Below, in pieces: positions 33,535 through 43,429 of a stretch of DNA of 64,000 nt (positions are counted from its first letter, which is position 1; every line of letters begins with the position of its first letter). This DNA is from Saccharothrix sp. (lineage in GTDB: Bacteria > Actinomycetota > Actinomycetes > Mycobacteriales > Pseudonocardiaceae): contig NZ_JAPSLK010000001.1 in NCBI RefSeq assembly GCF_031180885.1, positions 723,158 to 787,157 on the forward strand, given 5' to 3'. Under the pieces are notes generated by a model. That model saw only the letters and a program-made list of their open reading frames with translations. It was not told where the DNA came from and made no database searches. The position numbers were made by a program, and so were the translations under genes.

Positions 33535-34655
33535 AGCAGTTCCTTCAGGGTGGAGGCGGCGCGCTCCGCCTCCTCGAACGTGTTGTAGAGCGGGGCGAAG
33601 CCGAACCGGAGCACGTCCGGCGCGCGGAAGTCGCCGATGACGTTGCGCTCGATCAGCGCGTCCATCAGCGCGCCCGCCTTCGGGTGGCGCAGGGAGACCT
33701 GCTGGCCGCGCCACTCGTCGGTCGGCGTCAGGACCTCGATGCCGGGCAAGTCCCGGACCAGGTCCATGAAGTGCGCGGTCAGTGCCAGACCCTTGGCCCG
33801 GACGTCCTGCAGGTCGACGTGGTCCCACACGTCCAGCGCCGCGTCGAGGGCCAGCATCGACAGGATGTCCGGGGTCCCCACGCGGGCCCGGGACACGCCG
33901 GGGTCCGGGATGTAGTCGGGCTGCATCGCGAACGGCACCTGGTGGCCCGTCCACCCGGTCAGCGGCTGGTGGAAACCGGGCTGCGCCTTGGTCGGCACGT
34001 AGATGAACGCGGGCGAGCCGGGGCCGCCGTTGAGGAACTTGTACGTGCAGCCCACGGCGAGGTCCACGCCCAGCGCGTCCAGCTCGATCGGCAGCACGCC
34101 GGCGCTGTGGCAGAGGTCCCACACGACCTTCGCGCCCACCGCGTGCGCCTGCTCGGTCAACGCGGCCATGTCGTACAGCCTGCCGGTCCGGTAGTCGACG
34201 TGGTTGAGCAGCACGACCGCCGTGGTGTCGCGCAGGTCCAGCCGGTCCGGGTCGGCGGGGCGCAGGGCCAGACCGGTCAGCTCCGCCACGGACTGCGCGA
34301 TGTAGCCGTCCGTGGGGAACGTGCCCGCGTCCACGACGATCTCGGACCGGTCGGTGCTGCGGACCGCCGCCATCAGCGCCTTGAACAGGTTCACGCTGGT
34401 CGAGTCGCACACGACGACCTGCCCGGCCGACGCGCCGACCAGTCGCCCGACCCGGTTGCCGACCCGTTCGGGCGTCTCCCACCAGCCTTCCGACCAGCTC
34501 CGGATGAGCCGCGAACCCCACTGGTGCTTGACGACCTCCTGAACGCGTTCGGCGACGTTCTTCGGTGGTGCGCCGAGCGAGTTGCCGTCGAGGTAGACGA
34601 CGTCGTCGTCCAGGTCGAACAGGTCGCGCACATGCGCCAACGGGTCTCGGTTCAC
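33531..34655 (-). CDS. kynU: Kynureninase
   Basis: The 374-residue PLP enzyme from GTG 34655 has LDGNSLGAPPKNV at the N-terminus, DSTSVNLFKALMAAV for phosphate binding and CTYKFLNGGPGSPAFIYVP, where the lysine forms the internal aldimine. It splits kynurenine to anthranilate and alanine. It overlaps the stop of the tryptophan dioxygenase gene by four bases, so the two make tryptophan breakdown enzymes from one transcript. No kynurenine formamidase gene adjoins. The stop overlaps the convergent Fic-like gene by four bases. Confidence 0.95.
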   Translation of the reverse strand: MNRDPLAHVRDLFDLDDDVVYLDGNSLGAPPKNVAERVQEVVKHQWGSRLIRSWSEGWWETPERVGNRVGRLVGASAGQVVVCDSTSVNLFKALMAAVRSTDRSEIVVDAGTFPTDGYIAQSVAELTGLALRPADPDRLDLRDTTAVVLLNHVDYRTGRLYDMAALTEQAHAVGAKVVWDLCHSAGVLPIELDALGVDLAVGCTYKFLNGGPGSPAFIYVPTKAQPGFHQPLTGWTGHQVPFAMQPDYIPDPGVSRARVGTPDILSMLALDAALDVWDHVDLQDVRAKGLALTAHFMDLVRDLPGIEVLTPTDEWRGQQVSLRHPKAGALMDALIERNVIGDFRAPDVLRFGFAPLYNTFEEAERAASTLKELL

Positions 34656-35476
34656 ACGTAGCTCCTCGCGGTCCACAGTTCCGGGAAGATCGAGCGTTGC
34701 GTGCGCTTCTCCAGCCACGCAACCCCCGCCGAGCCGCCGGTGCCGACCTTCGAGCCCATCGAGCGGCGGGTGGCGAGCAGGTGGTCGTAGCGCCAGCGGG
34801 CGAACTCCTCGGCGATGTCGGTCAACGCCTCGCCCAGCTCCAACAGGTCCCGCGACCCGGACCGGTAGACCTCGGCCCACACCTGCTCGACCTGGGCGTT
34901 GGGCTGGTAGGGCTCGCTGAAGTCGCGGCCGAGCACTTCGGCGGGGATGTCCAGGCCCTGGCGGTGCAGGGCGGCGAGGACGTCGTCGTACAGGCTCGGT
35001 TCGGCGAGCAGGGCTTCGAGCGCGTCGTGCTGGGCGGGCACCGCGCGGTGCGGGACGAGCATCGACCGGGACTTCTCGCCGAGCAGGAACTCCACCTCGC
35101 GGTAGCGGCCGGACTGGAAGCCGGAGCCTTCGCCGAGCGCGTCGCGGAAGGCGTTGAACTCACCGGGGGTCATCCGCGCGATCGGCCGCCACGCGGCGTT
35201 GAGCGCCTGCATGTGCAGGTCGCTGCGGTGCAACGTGCGCACAGCCGCCCGCAGGTCGTCGGCCCGCAGCTCCTTCTGCGCCTGCCGCCACTCGAAGCAG
35301 AGGAGGCCGAAGTACAGCTCCATGACCTGGGTGATCACCAGGAACGACATCTCGCGCGGGTCCTTGGACCACTGCTGTTGCAGCGAGTGCAGCACGGAGG
35401 CGTGCACGTAGTCCTCGTAGGGCGTTGTGCCGCCGAAGTCCAGTTTGGGTGCGACCGGGCAGTCCATGTGCTTCAT
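34652..35476 (-). CDS. kynA: Tryptophan 2,3-dioxygenase
   Basis: The 274-residue haem enzyme contains TTPYEDYVHASVLHSLQQQW, FLVITQVMELYFGLLCFEWR and LHRSDLHMQALNAAW, all typical of TDO; family histidines for haem and substrate binding fall in these segments. It converts tryptophan to N-formylkynurenine. ATG 35476 is at the family start 'MDCPVAPKLDFGGTTPYEDY' less three residues. A divergent Lrp/AsnC gene 98 bp away probably controls the kynA-kynU operon in response to tryptophan or a metabolite. Confidence 0.95.
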   Translation of the reverse strand: MKHMDCPVAPKLDFGGTTPYEDYVHASVLHSLQQQWSKDPREMSFLVITQVMELYFGLLCFEWRQAQKELRADDLRAAVRTLHRSDLHMQALNAAWRPIARMTPGEFNAFRDALGEGSGFQSGRYREVEFLLGEKSRSMLVPHRAVPAQHDALEALLAEPSLYDDVLAALHRQGLDIPAEVLGRDFSEPYQPNAQVEQVWAEVYRSGSRDLLELGEALTDIAEEFARWRYDHLLATRRSMGSKVGTGGSAGVAWLEKRTQRSIFPELWTARSYV

Positions 35477-35574
35477 GATGGTCGCGCGGACGGGTGATCT
35501 GAATGGGCGTTGACCTGGTGTTTCGGGTCATTCTCTTGTGGTTGTGAACGCTTGGGCGGTTTAGGTTTACGTTC

Positions 35575-36021
35575 GTGAGCACCGAGTTGGATCGCGTGGA
35601 TTGGGCCCTGCTGGAAGCGCTCCAGGAGGACGCCAGGCTGTCGTACAACGAACTGGCCCGCCGCGTGCACGTGTCACCCCCGACTGTGGCCCAACGCGTC
35701 CGCCGCCTGGAGAACGCCGGCGTCATCACCGGCTACCGCGCGACCGTTGATCCCATCGCGGTCGGAAAGACGGTCGTGGCCCTGGTCCGCATGAAGTGCT
35801 ACGGCCCACGCTGCATCACGGTGCACCCGGAACTGCTGGACGACTGCCCCGAGGTGGTGGAGGTGGTGCGCTTGACGGGCGACATCTGCTCGGTGGTCAA
35901 GGTCGCGACCACGTCGATCACCGACCTGGAACGCCTACTGGTCCGCCTCTCCGGCTACGGCGAAACCTCCTCCGCAATGGTCCTCTCAACCCCAATCCCC
36001 TGGCGCCCCATCACCGCCTGA
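35575..36021 (+). CDS. Lrp/AsnC-family regulator
   Basis: The 148-residue regulator begins at GTG 35575. Its N-terminal HTH reads LLEALQEDARLSYNELARRV then SPPTVAQRVRRLENAGVITG; the RAM domain follows (VVALVRMKCYGPRCITVHPE), ending at LSGYGETSSAMVLSTPI. Such proteins bind amino acids and form octamers. The short divergent gap to kynA suggests direct control of tryptophan catabolism. Its stop codon lies in a degenerate repeat that is echoed three times downstream. Confidence 0.9.
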   Translation: MSTELDRVDWALLEALQEDARLSYNELARRVHVSPPTVAQRVRRLENAGVITGYRATVDPIAVGKTVVALVRMKCYGPRCITVHPELLDDCPEVVEVVRLTGDICSVVKVATTSITDLERLLVRLSGYGETSSAMVLSTPIPWRPITA

Positions 36022-36110
36022 CCCACCCGCACTCGATCACCGCCTGACCCTCACACCCGGAATCACCGCCTGACCCTCCGCCCCGATCACCGCCCGAGCC
36101 TTCGAAGTCG
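36007..36110 (+). repeat. Degenerate repeats of the Lrp gene end
   Basis: ATCACCGCCTGACCC occurs at 36010, 36036 and 36062, with a weaker fourth copy (ATCACCGCCCGAGCC) at 36086, spaced 24-26 bp. The first copy contains the stop codon of the Lrp/AsnC gene. The repeats lead into the dispersed palindrome at 36111. Confidence 0.7.
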
Positions 36111-36163
36111 ATCTTGTCGGTGGTCCGTGGGACAATGGAAGCGGGGGCCGGAGGCCGCGCCCC
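36111..36163 (+). repeat. Dispersed palindromic repeat, single copy
   Basis: CTTGTCGGTGGTCCGTGGGA is followed by CAATGG and CGGGGGCCGGAGGCCGCGCC. It is the closest intergenic match to the copy at 15037 and, inverted, to 60831-60886. The next 100 bp up to murQ have no gene I can support. Confidence 0.75.
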
Positions 36164-36265
36164 AGCGCGGCAGTCATCGCGAAACCGCAGGTCAGAGACG
36201 CAAATGCACGCGCCAAAGATCCCAGGCGATGGGCTGAGCGATGCCGGGTCCGGAAGGCGTGCGGT

Positions 36266-37189
36266 CTAGCGAGCGGTGAGCAAGGTCAGGGCTTGGCGGA
36301 CGTAGCCTTGCGCCTTTTCCAGCGCCTCCGCCGCCTGGGCGATCGGCACGCCGGACAGCAGGTGCACGAGCGCCACCTTCAGGTCGCCGCCCGCGTCGGC
36401 CAGCGCCGTCGTGCACTCGGTCTCCGCCAGCCCGGTCGCCTCGCGCAGGATCCGGACCGTCCGCCCGCGCAGCTTCGCGTTGGTGGCCCGCATCGACACC
36501 ATCAGGTTCGAGTACGTCCGCCCCAACCGCACCATCACCGCCGTCGAGAACGACGTGAGCACCAGCTTCTGCGACGTCCCCGCCTTCATCCGGGTCGACC
36601 CGGCGATCGCCTCCGGACCCGTGTCCACGGTGATCAGCACGTCGACGTCCACCCGCGGCGCGCTCGGGTTGTTGGACACCAGCACCGTGCGCGCGCCCAG
36701 CGTCCGGGCCTCGTTGAGCGCGGCCACCACGAACGGCGTCCGGCCGGAGGCGGTCACGCCCAGCACCACGTCACCGGCCACCGCGTGCCGCCGGATCTGC
36801 GCGGCGCCGCCGGCGGCCTCGTCCTCGACGTCCTCCACGGCCTTGACCAGCGCTTCCGGCCCGCCGGCGTGGTGGGCGACGAACCAGTCCGGCGGCGCGT
36901 TGAACGTCGGCACGATCTCGGCCGCGTCCAGCGTCGCCAGCCGGCCGGACGTGCCCGCGCCCACGTAGTGCACGCGGTGGCCGGTGCGCAGGGCGTTCAC
37001 CGCGAGGTCGGCGGCCTGGGCCAACTCCGGCAGCACGGCCTCGACCGCGTCCGGCACCCGGTGGTCCTCGGCGTTGATCAGTCGCAGCACGTCGAGCGTG
37101 GACAGCCGGTCGATGTCCAGCGTCCGCGGGTTGCGGGTCTCCGTCGGCGACTCGACCCGGACCGCGACCCCCTGCCGGGGCGGGGTCAT
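36266..37189 (-). CDS. murQ: N-acetylmuramic acid 6-phosphate etherase
   Basis: The 307-residue SIS-domain enzyme has ETRNPRTLDIDRLSTLDVL at the start, VHYVGAGTSGRLATLDAAE (sugar-phosphate site), IAGSTRMKAGTSQKLVL and the C-terminal UBA-like helices ALADAGGDLKVALVHLLSG. It cleaves the lactyl ether of MurNAc-6-P to GlcNAc-6-P. Its start overlaps the stop of the RpiR gene by four bases. It is in the same direction as NamZ and NagZ, which release MurNAc. Confidence 0.96.
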   Translation of the reverse strand: MTPPRQGVAVRVESPTETRNPRTLDIDRLSTLDVLRLINAEDHRVPDAVEAVLPELAQAADLAVNALRTGHRVHYVGAGTSGRLATLDAAEIVPTFNAPPDWFVAHHAGGPEALVKAVEDVEDEAAGGAAQIRRHAVAGDVVLGVTASGRTPFVVAALNEARTLGARTVLVSNNPSAPRVDVDVLITVDTGPEAIAGSTRMKAGTSQKLVLTSFSTAVMVRLGRTYSNLMVSMRATNAKLRGRTVRILREATGLAETECTTALADAGGDLKVALVHLLSGVPIAQAAEALEKAQGYVRQALTLLTAR

Positions 37190-38100
37190 TTACCGGTCTC
37201 CCGGCGCCGCCTGCCGTCCGGCCGGGCGCCCAGGCGGTGCCCCGACACCGCGTCGTAGGTCGCCTCCAACGCCGTCTTGGCGGTCTCGACGTGCTTCTGG
37301 GCGACGCCGATGAACAGGCAGTCGATGACGGTCAGTTGCGCGATCCGGCTCGCCATCGCACCCGAGCGGAACGTGGTCTCGCGGGCGGCGGTGGTCAGGA
37401 CGTGGTCGGCGACCTCGCTGATCGGCGAGCGCGGGAAGTTCGTCAGCGCCACCGTGGTCGCGCCGTGCTCCTTGGCGACCCGCAGCGCCTCGACGGTCTC
37501 CGCGGTGGACCCGGTGTGCGAGATGCCGACCGCGACGTCGCCGGCGTTGAGCACGGCGGCCGAGGTGAGCGCGATGTGGGTGTCGTTCCACGCGAAGCAG
37601 GTGCGGCCGATGCGGTGCAGCTTCTGCTGGAGGTCGAACGCGACGAACGCGCTGGCCCCGAACCCGTAGACGTCCACCCGGCCCGCGCCCGCGACCGCCT
37701 CGACGACCGCCTGGAGGGTCTCGACGTTGAGCTGCTCCGCGGTCTCCTCGACCGCGCGGGCGTCGGCGAACGCGACCTTGCCGACGACCTGGCGCAGGTC
37801 GTCGCCGGGGCCGATGTCGCCGCCGAGGTCCCGATCCGTGCGGGCGGCCGTGCGGGCGGTGTCGGCGGCCAGCGCGATGCGCAGTTCCGGGTAGCCGCCG
37901 ACACCGATGGCCTTGCAGAAGCGGGTCACGGTCGTCTCGCTGGTGCCCGCCGCCTCGGCGACCTCGGTGATGCTGCGGTGGGCGACGGTCGCCGGGTTGT
38001 CCAGCACGACCTTCGCCACCCGCTGCTCCGCGCGGGCGAGGCCGGGGAGCAGGGACCGGATCCGGACGAGAGGACTGGCGTCGGTGCTTTCGGTGGACAC
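37186..38100 (-). CDS. murR: RpiR-family regulator (MurR-like)
   Basis: The 304-residue regulator from GTG 38100 has an N-terminal HTH_6 domain (EQRVAKVVLDNPATVAHRSI then EVAEAAGTSETTVTRFCKAI) and a C-terminal SIS domain (RVDVYGFGASAFVAFDLQQK, DVAVGISHTGSTAETVEALR). MurR-type proteins sense MurNAc-6-P and control MurNAc catabolism. The pairing with murQ and nearby recycling hydrolases supports that role. A GGAAAnTTACTnAC motif lies both here upstream and before nagZ. Confidence 0.88.
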   Translation of the reverse strand: MSTESTDASPLVRIRSLLPGLARAEQRVAKVVLDNPATVAHRSITEVAEAAGTSETTVTRFCKAIGVGGYPELRIALAADTARTAARTDRDLGGDIGPGDDLRQVVGKVAFADARAVEETAEQLNVETLQAVVEAVAGAGRVDVYGFGASAFVAFDLQQKLHRIGRTCFAWNDTHIALTSAAVLNAGDVAVGISHTGSTAETVEALRVAKEHGATTVALTNFPRSPISEVADHVLTTAARETTFRSGAMASRIAQLTVIDCLFIGVAQKHVETAKTALEATYDAVSGHRLGARPDGRRRRETGK

Positions 38101-38103
38101 GTG

Positions 38104-38117
38104 GGAAACTTACTAAC
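38104..38117. promoter_or_regulatory. Candidate MurR operator at the murR promoter
   Basis: GGAAACTTACTAAC lies immediately upstream of murR and matches 12 of 14 bases with GGAAAGTTACTCAC before nagZ. The GGAAA repeat recurs at 38126. It is a candidate binding site for the RpiR-type regulator. Confidence 0.4.
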
Positions 38118-38210
38118 CGTCCAACGGAAAATCAACGGAGGGTGTGCGACCGTCACCCCAACCGTGACGCAATGCCACCTGGTGGACGTCGCGGTTGCGC
38201 CGAAAGCCCA

Positions 38211-39911
38211 CTATCGGTTGGCCGAACGCCACCCTTCCGCGCGCAGCCCGTCGCGTTCGCCGTCCACCAGCACCCCGCGGTCGTCGACGATCCGGACGGC
38301 GTCGACGTACGCTCCGCGCCCGCCGTAGCCGGCACCGCGCACGAACCGCCACCGGTACAACTTGGCCGGTGTGGTCTCGAGTTCCACGCGCTGCCAGCGG
38401 CGCTCGCCGTACCCCGTGAGCGTCTTCAGGTCGCTCCACGTCGTGCCATCGTCACTGGACTCCACGACCACCTTGTCCGTGGGATCCAAGTCGACAAAGG
38501 CACTGAACGACACGGTGTGCCGGCCGCCGGATGTTCGGAGGTCCGGTGTGGTCAACGTGCCGCCGGGTGTGGTGGGCGTCCAACTCGTCGGGCCGCGCCG
38601 CGGTGGGACGGCCAGCGCCTGGGCGAGGCCGTTGGCGACGACCCGGCGGGCCGGGTTGATCGAGCCCCAGGTCCGGGTGGGGTGGACCCGGTTGGTCAGC
38701 AGGATCGCGATCGAGTTCGACAGCGGGTCCAGCACCAGGCTGGTGCCGGTGAACCCGGTGTGGCCGGCGGTCCTCGGCGAGGTCAGCGCACCCATGTACC
38801 AGCGCTGGTCCAGCTCGAAGCCCAGGCCGTGCGCGTTGCCGGGGAAGCCCTGGTTGAAGTCGGTGAGCATCAGGCGGACGGTGTCCGGCTGGAGGATGCG
38901 CGCGTGGCCGTACCGGCCGCCGTTGAGGATCGCCTGGCCCAGTGTCGCCAGGTCGTGCGCGGTGGAGAACACGCCCGCGTGCCCCGCGACACCGCCGAGC
39001 GACCACGCGTTCTCGTCGTGCACGACACCCCGGACCAGCCCGCGCCCGGTCTGGAACTCGGTGGCGGCGATCCGGTCGAGCTTCGCGGCCGGCGGGTTGT
39101 AGCCGGTGTCGTCGAGGTCGAGCGGACCGGAGATGCCCTCCGCGACCAGGACGTCGAGCTTCTTGCCGCTCAGCCGTTCGCTGAGCACGCCCAGCGTGAT
39201 CAGATTCAGGTCGGAGTACGTGTAGACGGTGCCGGGTTTGTTCTTCGGCGCCACGTCCATCACGGCTTTGATGCGCGACGGGATGTCCGGGTACCGCGAC
39301 CACAGCGGCAGCCACGGCTCCAGACCCGAGGTGTGGGTGAGGAGTTGGCGGACCGTGATGACGTCCTTGCCGTTGACCCCGAACTCGGGCAGGTAGCGGG
39401 CGACCGGGGCGTCCAGCTCGAACGCGCCCCGCTCGTGGAGCTGCATGACCACGATCGAGGTGAACAGCTTCGAGATCGAGGCGAGGTCGAAGATCGTGTT
39501 CCGCGCCATCGGCACCCGTTGCGCCTCGGGCAGCTCCTTGCCCGCCGCGTCGGCGTACCGGACCGCCCACCCGGCGGTCTCGTGCGTGGCCACCACCCCG
39601 TCGTGCACCAGCAGGGTCACCGCGCCGGAGAACAGCGGGTGCCCGCTCGCGTCCGGCTCGGTGTACCGCCGCACCTGGTCCAGCGCGGTGCCGATGGCCG
39701 CCGGGTCGAGTCCCACGACCTCCGGTGTACCCGATCGGAGCACGTCGTGCGCCCACCCGTGGCGAGGCAGGTCGAACCGGCCGGGCAGTCCTTGCGCCTC
39801 GACCGTGCCGTCGCCCGGCGCGGCGGTGTCGTCGTACGGCGCGGCGTGGGCGGTCGCCACGGACGCGACGGCGAGGGTCGTCGCGAGCAGTGCGGTCAGC
39901 AGGGTGCGCAT
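38211..39911 (-). CDS. Secreted serine hydrolase (beta-lactamase fold)
   Basis: The 566-residue protein starts at ATG 39911 with a signal peptide (TLLTALLATTLAVASVATAH). The beta-lactamase/AmpC-like domain has SISKLF (active-site SxxK, residues about 150-153), YSDLN in place of YxN, and GHTGFTG in place of KTG. The C-terminal 130 residues form a beta-sandwich-like domain (RHTVSFSAFVDLDPTDKVV). Such enzymes hydrolyse peptides, esters or amides. The gene is next to namZ, where Bacillus has amiE, so a peptide- or amide-trimming role in muropeptide breakdown is plausible but unproven. Confidence 0.88.
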   Translation of the reverse strand: MRTLLTALLATTLAVASVATAHAAPYDDTAAPGDGTVEAQGLPGRFDLPRHGWAHDVLRSGTPEVVGLDPAAIGTALDQVRRYTEPDASGHPLFSGAVTLLVHDGVVATHETAGWAVRYADAAGKELPEAQRVPMARNTIFDLASISKLFTSIVVMQLHERGAFELDAPVARYLPEFGVNGKDVITVRQLLTHTSGLEPWLPLWSRYPDIPSRIKAVMDVAPKNKPGTVYTYSDLNLITLGVLSERLSGKKLDVLVAEGISGPLDLDDTGYNPPAAKLDRIAATEFQTGRGLVRGVVHDENAWSLGGVAGHAGVFSTAHDLATLGQAILNGGRYGHARILQPDTVRLMLTDFNQGFPGNAHGLGFELDQRWYMGALTSPRTAGHTGFTGTSLVLDPLSNSIAILLTNRVHPTRTWGSINPARRVVANGLAQALAVPPRRGPTSWTPTTPGGTLTTPDLRTSGGRHTVSFSAFVDLDPTDKVVVESSDDGTTWSDLKTLTGYGERRWQRVELETTPAKLYRWRFVRGAGYGGRGAYVDAVRIVDDRGVLVDGERDGLRAEGWRSANR

Positions 39912-39922
39912 CGCAGGTCCCC

Positions 39923-41152
39923 TCACCGGTAGTGGAGGTACTGACGGCGGAGGCGGATGAAGGCGGCCAGCTCGTCGGACCACGCGCCGATCACCTCGTC
40001 GGTGCCGGCGCCCGCGTCGACCATGCGGCGCAGGCGGTCCGAGCCGGTGAGCTTGTCGATCCAGAAGTCCGGCCGCCACGCGAACACCTGCGGGTAGCGG
40101 GCCCGCGCGGTCACGATCATGGCCACCGCCGCCCGGATCGCGTCGAACTCCCGCGGCGATGTCACGTGCAGCGCCACCCCGCCGCACGCCTTCCCGACGA
40201 ACTTGTTGAACGTGGGCGTGAAGTGCGCCTCCCGGAACCGCACCCCCGGCATGCCGAGCGCGTTGAGGTCCTCCGCCCACCGCCAGTCGATGCCGGGTGC
40301 GCCCACCGTCTCGAACGGGCGAGTGGTGCCGCGCCCTTCGGACAGCACCGTCCCCTCGAACAGGCAAGTGCCGGGGTAGACCAGCGCGGTGTCGCGCGTC
40401 GGCATGTTCGGGCTCGGCGGCACCCACGGCAGCCCGGTGTCCAGCAAGTCCCGCCGCCACCCCTTCGCCCACACCGTCCGCAGCGAGACCGATCCGCCCT
40501 CGGCCGGCAGGAACTCCCCGTTGAACAGCGCGGCCAGCTCACCGACCGTCATCCCGTGCTGCTGCACGATCGGCTTCCTGCCCACCCCCGTCGCGTACGC
40601 CGGGTCGAGCTGCGGCCCGCGCGCCCACCCGCCGACCGGGTTCGGCCGGTCCAGCACCAGGAATTCCGCGCCGGTCGCCTTGGCGGCCTGCATCGCCGTG
40701 TACATGGTCCAGATGTAGGTGTAGAAGCGCGCGCCCACGTCGGCGATGTCGAACACCACCGTGTCGACACCGGCCTTGGCGAACATCCCGGCCAACTTGG
40801 TGGCGTTCGCCCCGTAGGCGTCGTACACCGGCACGTTCGTGCGCGGGTCCAGGAAGTCGCCCTCCGACCCGCCGGCCTGCGCGGTGCCGCGGAACCCGTG
40901 CTCCGGGCCGAACGCCGCGGCCGGTGTGTGCCCGGCGGCGACCATCGAGTCCACGATGTGCGTCTGGTCCCGGAGGACGCCGGTCGGGTTGGTGACCACG
41001 CCGACCTTCCGGCCCGCGAGGACCCGCCACCCGTCCTCCGCCGCCAGTTCGGCGCCGGTGGTGAGCTTCCGGTCGGCCTGCGCCGGCGCGGAGGTGGTGG
41101 CCAGCACCGGGACCGCCAGCGCGCCCCCGATCAGGAGTTGTCTGCGTCGCAT
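39923..41152 (-). CDS. namZ: DUF1343 exo-beta-N-acetylmuramidase (NamZ-like)
   Basis: The 409-residue protein from ATG 41152 has a twin-arginine-like leader (MRRRQLLIGGALAVPVLAT). The DUF1343 core contains GVVTNPTGVLRDQTHIVDSM, FGPEHGFRGTAQAGG, VFDIADVGARFYTYIWTMY and DTGLPWVPPSPNMPT. The Bacillus subtilis member NamZ removes terminal MurNAc from glycan ends. A GTG at 41161 is an alternative start that would overlap the nagZ stop. Its place between NagZ and a serine hydrolase recreates the Bacillus muropeptide-recycling gene set. Confidence 0.92.
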   Translation of the reverse strand: MRRRQLLIGGALAVPVLATTSAPAQADRKLTTGAELAAEDGWRVLAGRKVGVVTNPTGVLRDQTHIVDSMVAAGHTPAAAFGPEHGFRGTAQAGGSEGDFLDPRTNVPVYDAYGANATKLAGMFAKAGVDTVVFDIADVGARFYTYIWTMYTAMQAAKATGAEFLVLDRPNPVGGWARGPQLDPAYATGVGRKPIVQQHGMTVGELAALFNGEFLPAEGGSVSLRTVWAKGWRRDLLDTGLPWVPPSPNMPTRDTALVYPGTCLFEGTVLSEGRGTTRPFETVGAPGIDWRWAEDLNALGMPGVRFREAHFTPTFNKFVGKACGGVALHVTSPREFDAIRAAVAMIVTARARYPQVFAWRPDFWIDKLTGSDRLRRMVDAGAGTDEVIGAWSDELAAFIRLRRQYLHYR

Positions 41153-41157
41153 CGCCC

Positions 41158-42870
<1,713 letters not shown>

Positions 42871-42892
42871 GGTGGCCTCCCCACTTGGCAAT

Positions 42893-42932
42893 CTTTCCAC
42901 CAACAGGTGGACGCATGCGGAAAGTTACTCAC
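42893..42932. promoter_or_regulatory. Candidate MurR operator upstream of nagZ
   Basis: CTTTCC at 42893 faces GGAAAG at 42919, and GGAAAGTTACTCAC (42919-42932) matches the murR-promoter motif. CCACCAACAGGTGG, a small palindrome, lies between them. Confidence 0.4.
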
Positions 42933-43041
42933 GTCACAGGGGCGGGTCAACGGGTTGCGCTGCGTGGCCATCATGCGGAGGGGCACCGACAAAAACCGGC
43001 GTCCGGCGACTCACTCCTTCGGGTGTTCCTGGCGCAGAAAC

Positions 43042-43279
43042 AGGCCGTGGCCCCTCCCGGAGGAGAGGCCACGGCCGGCGGCGCGGGCTTTCGAGTTACC
43101 AAGCGTGCAACTCGTGTCGTACAACCCTGGCCTCGGCGTCCGGCGTCCCGGTACGCAGGCCCTAGACGACAAGCCTCCCGCGGCGTGCTGCGCGTGGGTG
43201 CTCGAAGTCCGCGCACGGAGCCCTGTCGGGGTGAACGGTGCTTCTCTTCCGCTCCGTCCCTGGCCGACCCGGGGTCCGC
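43042..43279 (-). ncRNA. Probable Ms1 (MTS2823)-type small RNA
   Basis: The 559-bp gap between nagZ and the HAD gene has no protein gene. On the minus strand a promoter (TTGATG, 17-bp spacer, TACAAA at 43314-43286) is followed about 240 bases later by a strong hairpin at 43043-43076 (GGCCGTGGCC arms) and TGTTTCT. In M. tuberculosis the RNA polymerase-binding Ms1 RNA (MTS2823) lies just downstream of Rv3661 on the same strand. Streptomyces has the 6S-like scr3559 at the corresponding place. The HAD gene here is the Rv3661 orthologue, and this transcript lies downstream of it in the same direction. Identity is from synteny and architecture, not sequence match. Confidence 0.65.
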
Positions 43280-43285
43280 ACCTCC

Positions 43286-43314
43286 TTTGTAATCCGGTTG
43301 CGCCGCCACATCAA
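43286..43314 (-). promoter_or_regulatory. Sigma70-type promoter of the Ms1-like RNA
   Basis: On the minus strand TTGATG and TACAAA are separated by 17 bases, a near-ideal vegetative promoter, with transcription expected from about 43279. Confidence 0.65.
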
Positions 43315-43429
43315 GGGCTCGATGGGGTGCACCGGTCAAGCCACCGAAAGTAGCGGATCTTCTTGTCTGACACCGTTTTCGAAGCGGACACCATGGTCGG
43401 TACCGCTGTCCGGGGCACCCGGGGGTGAA

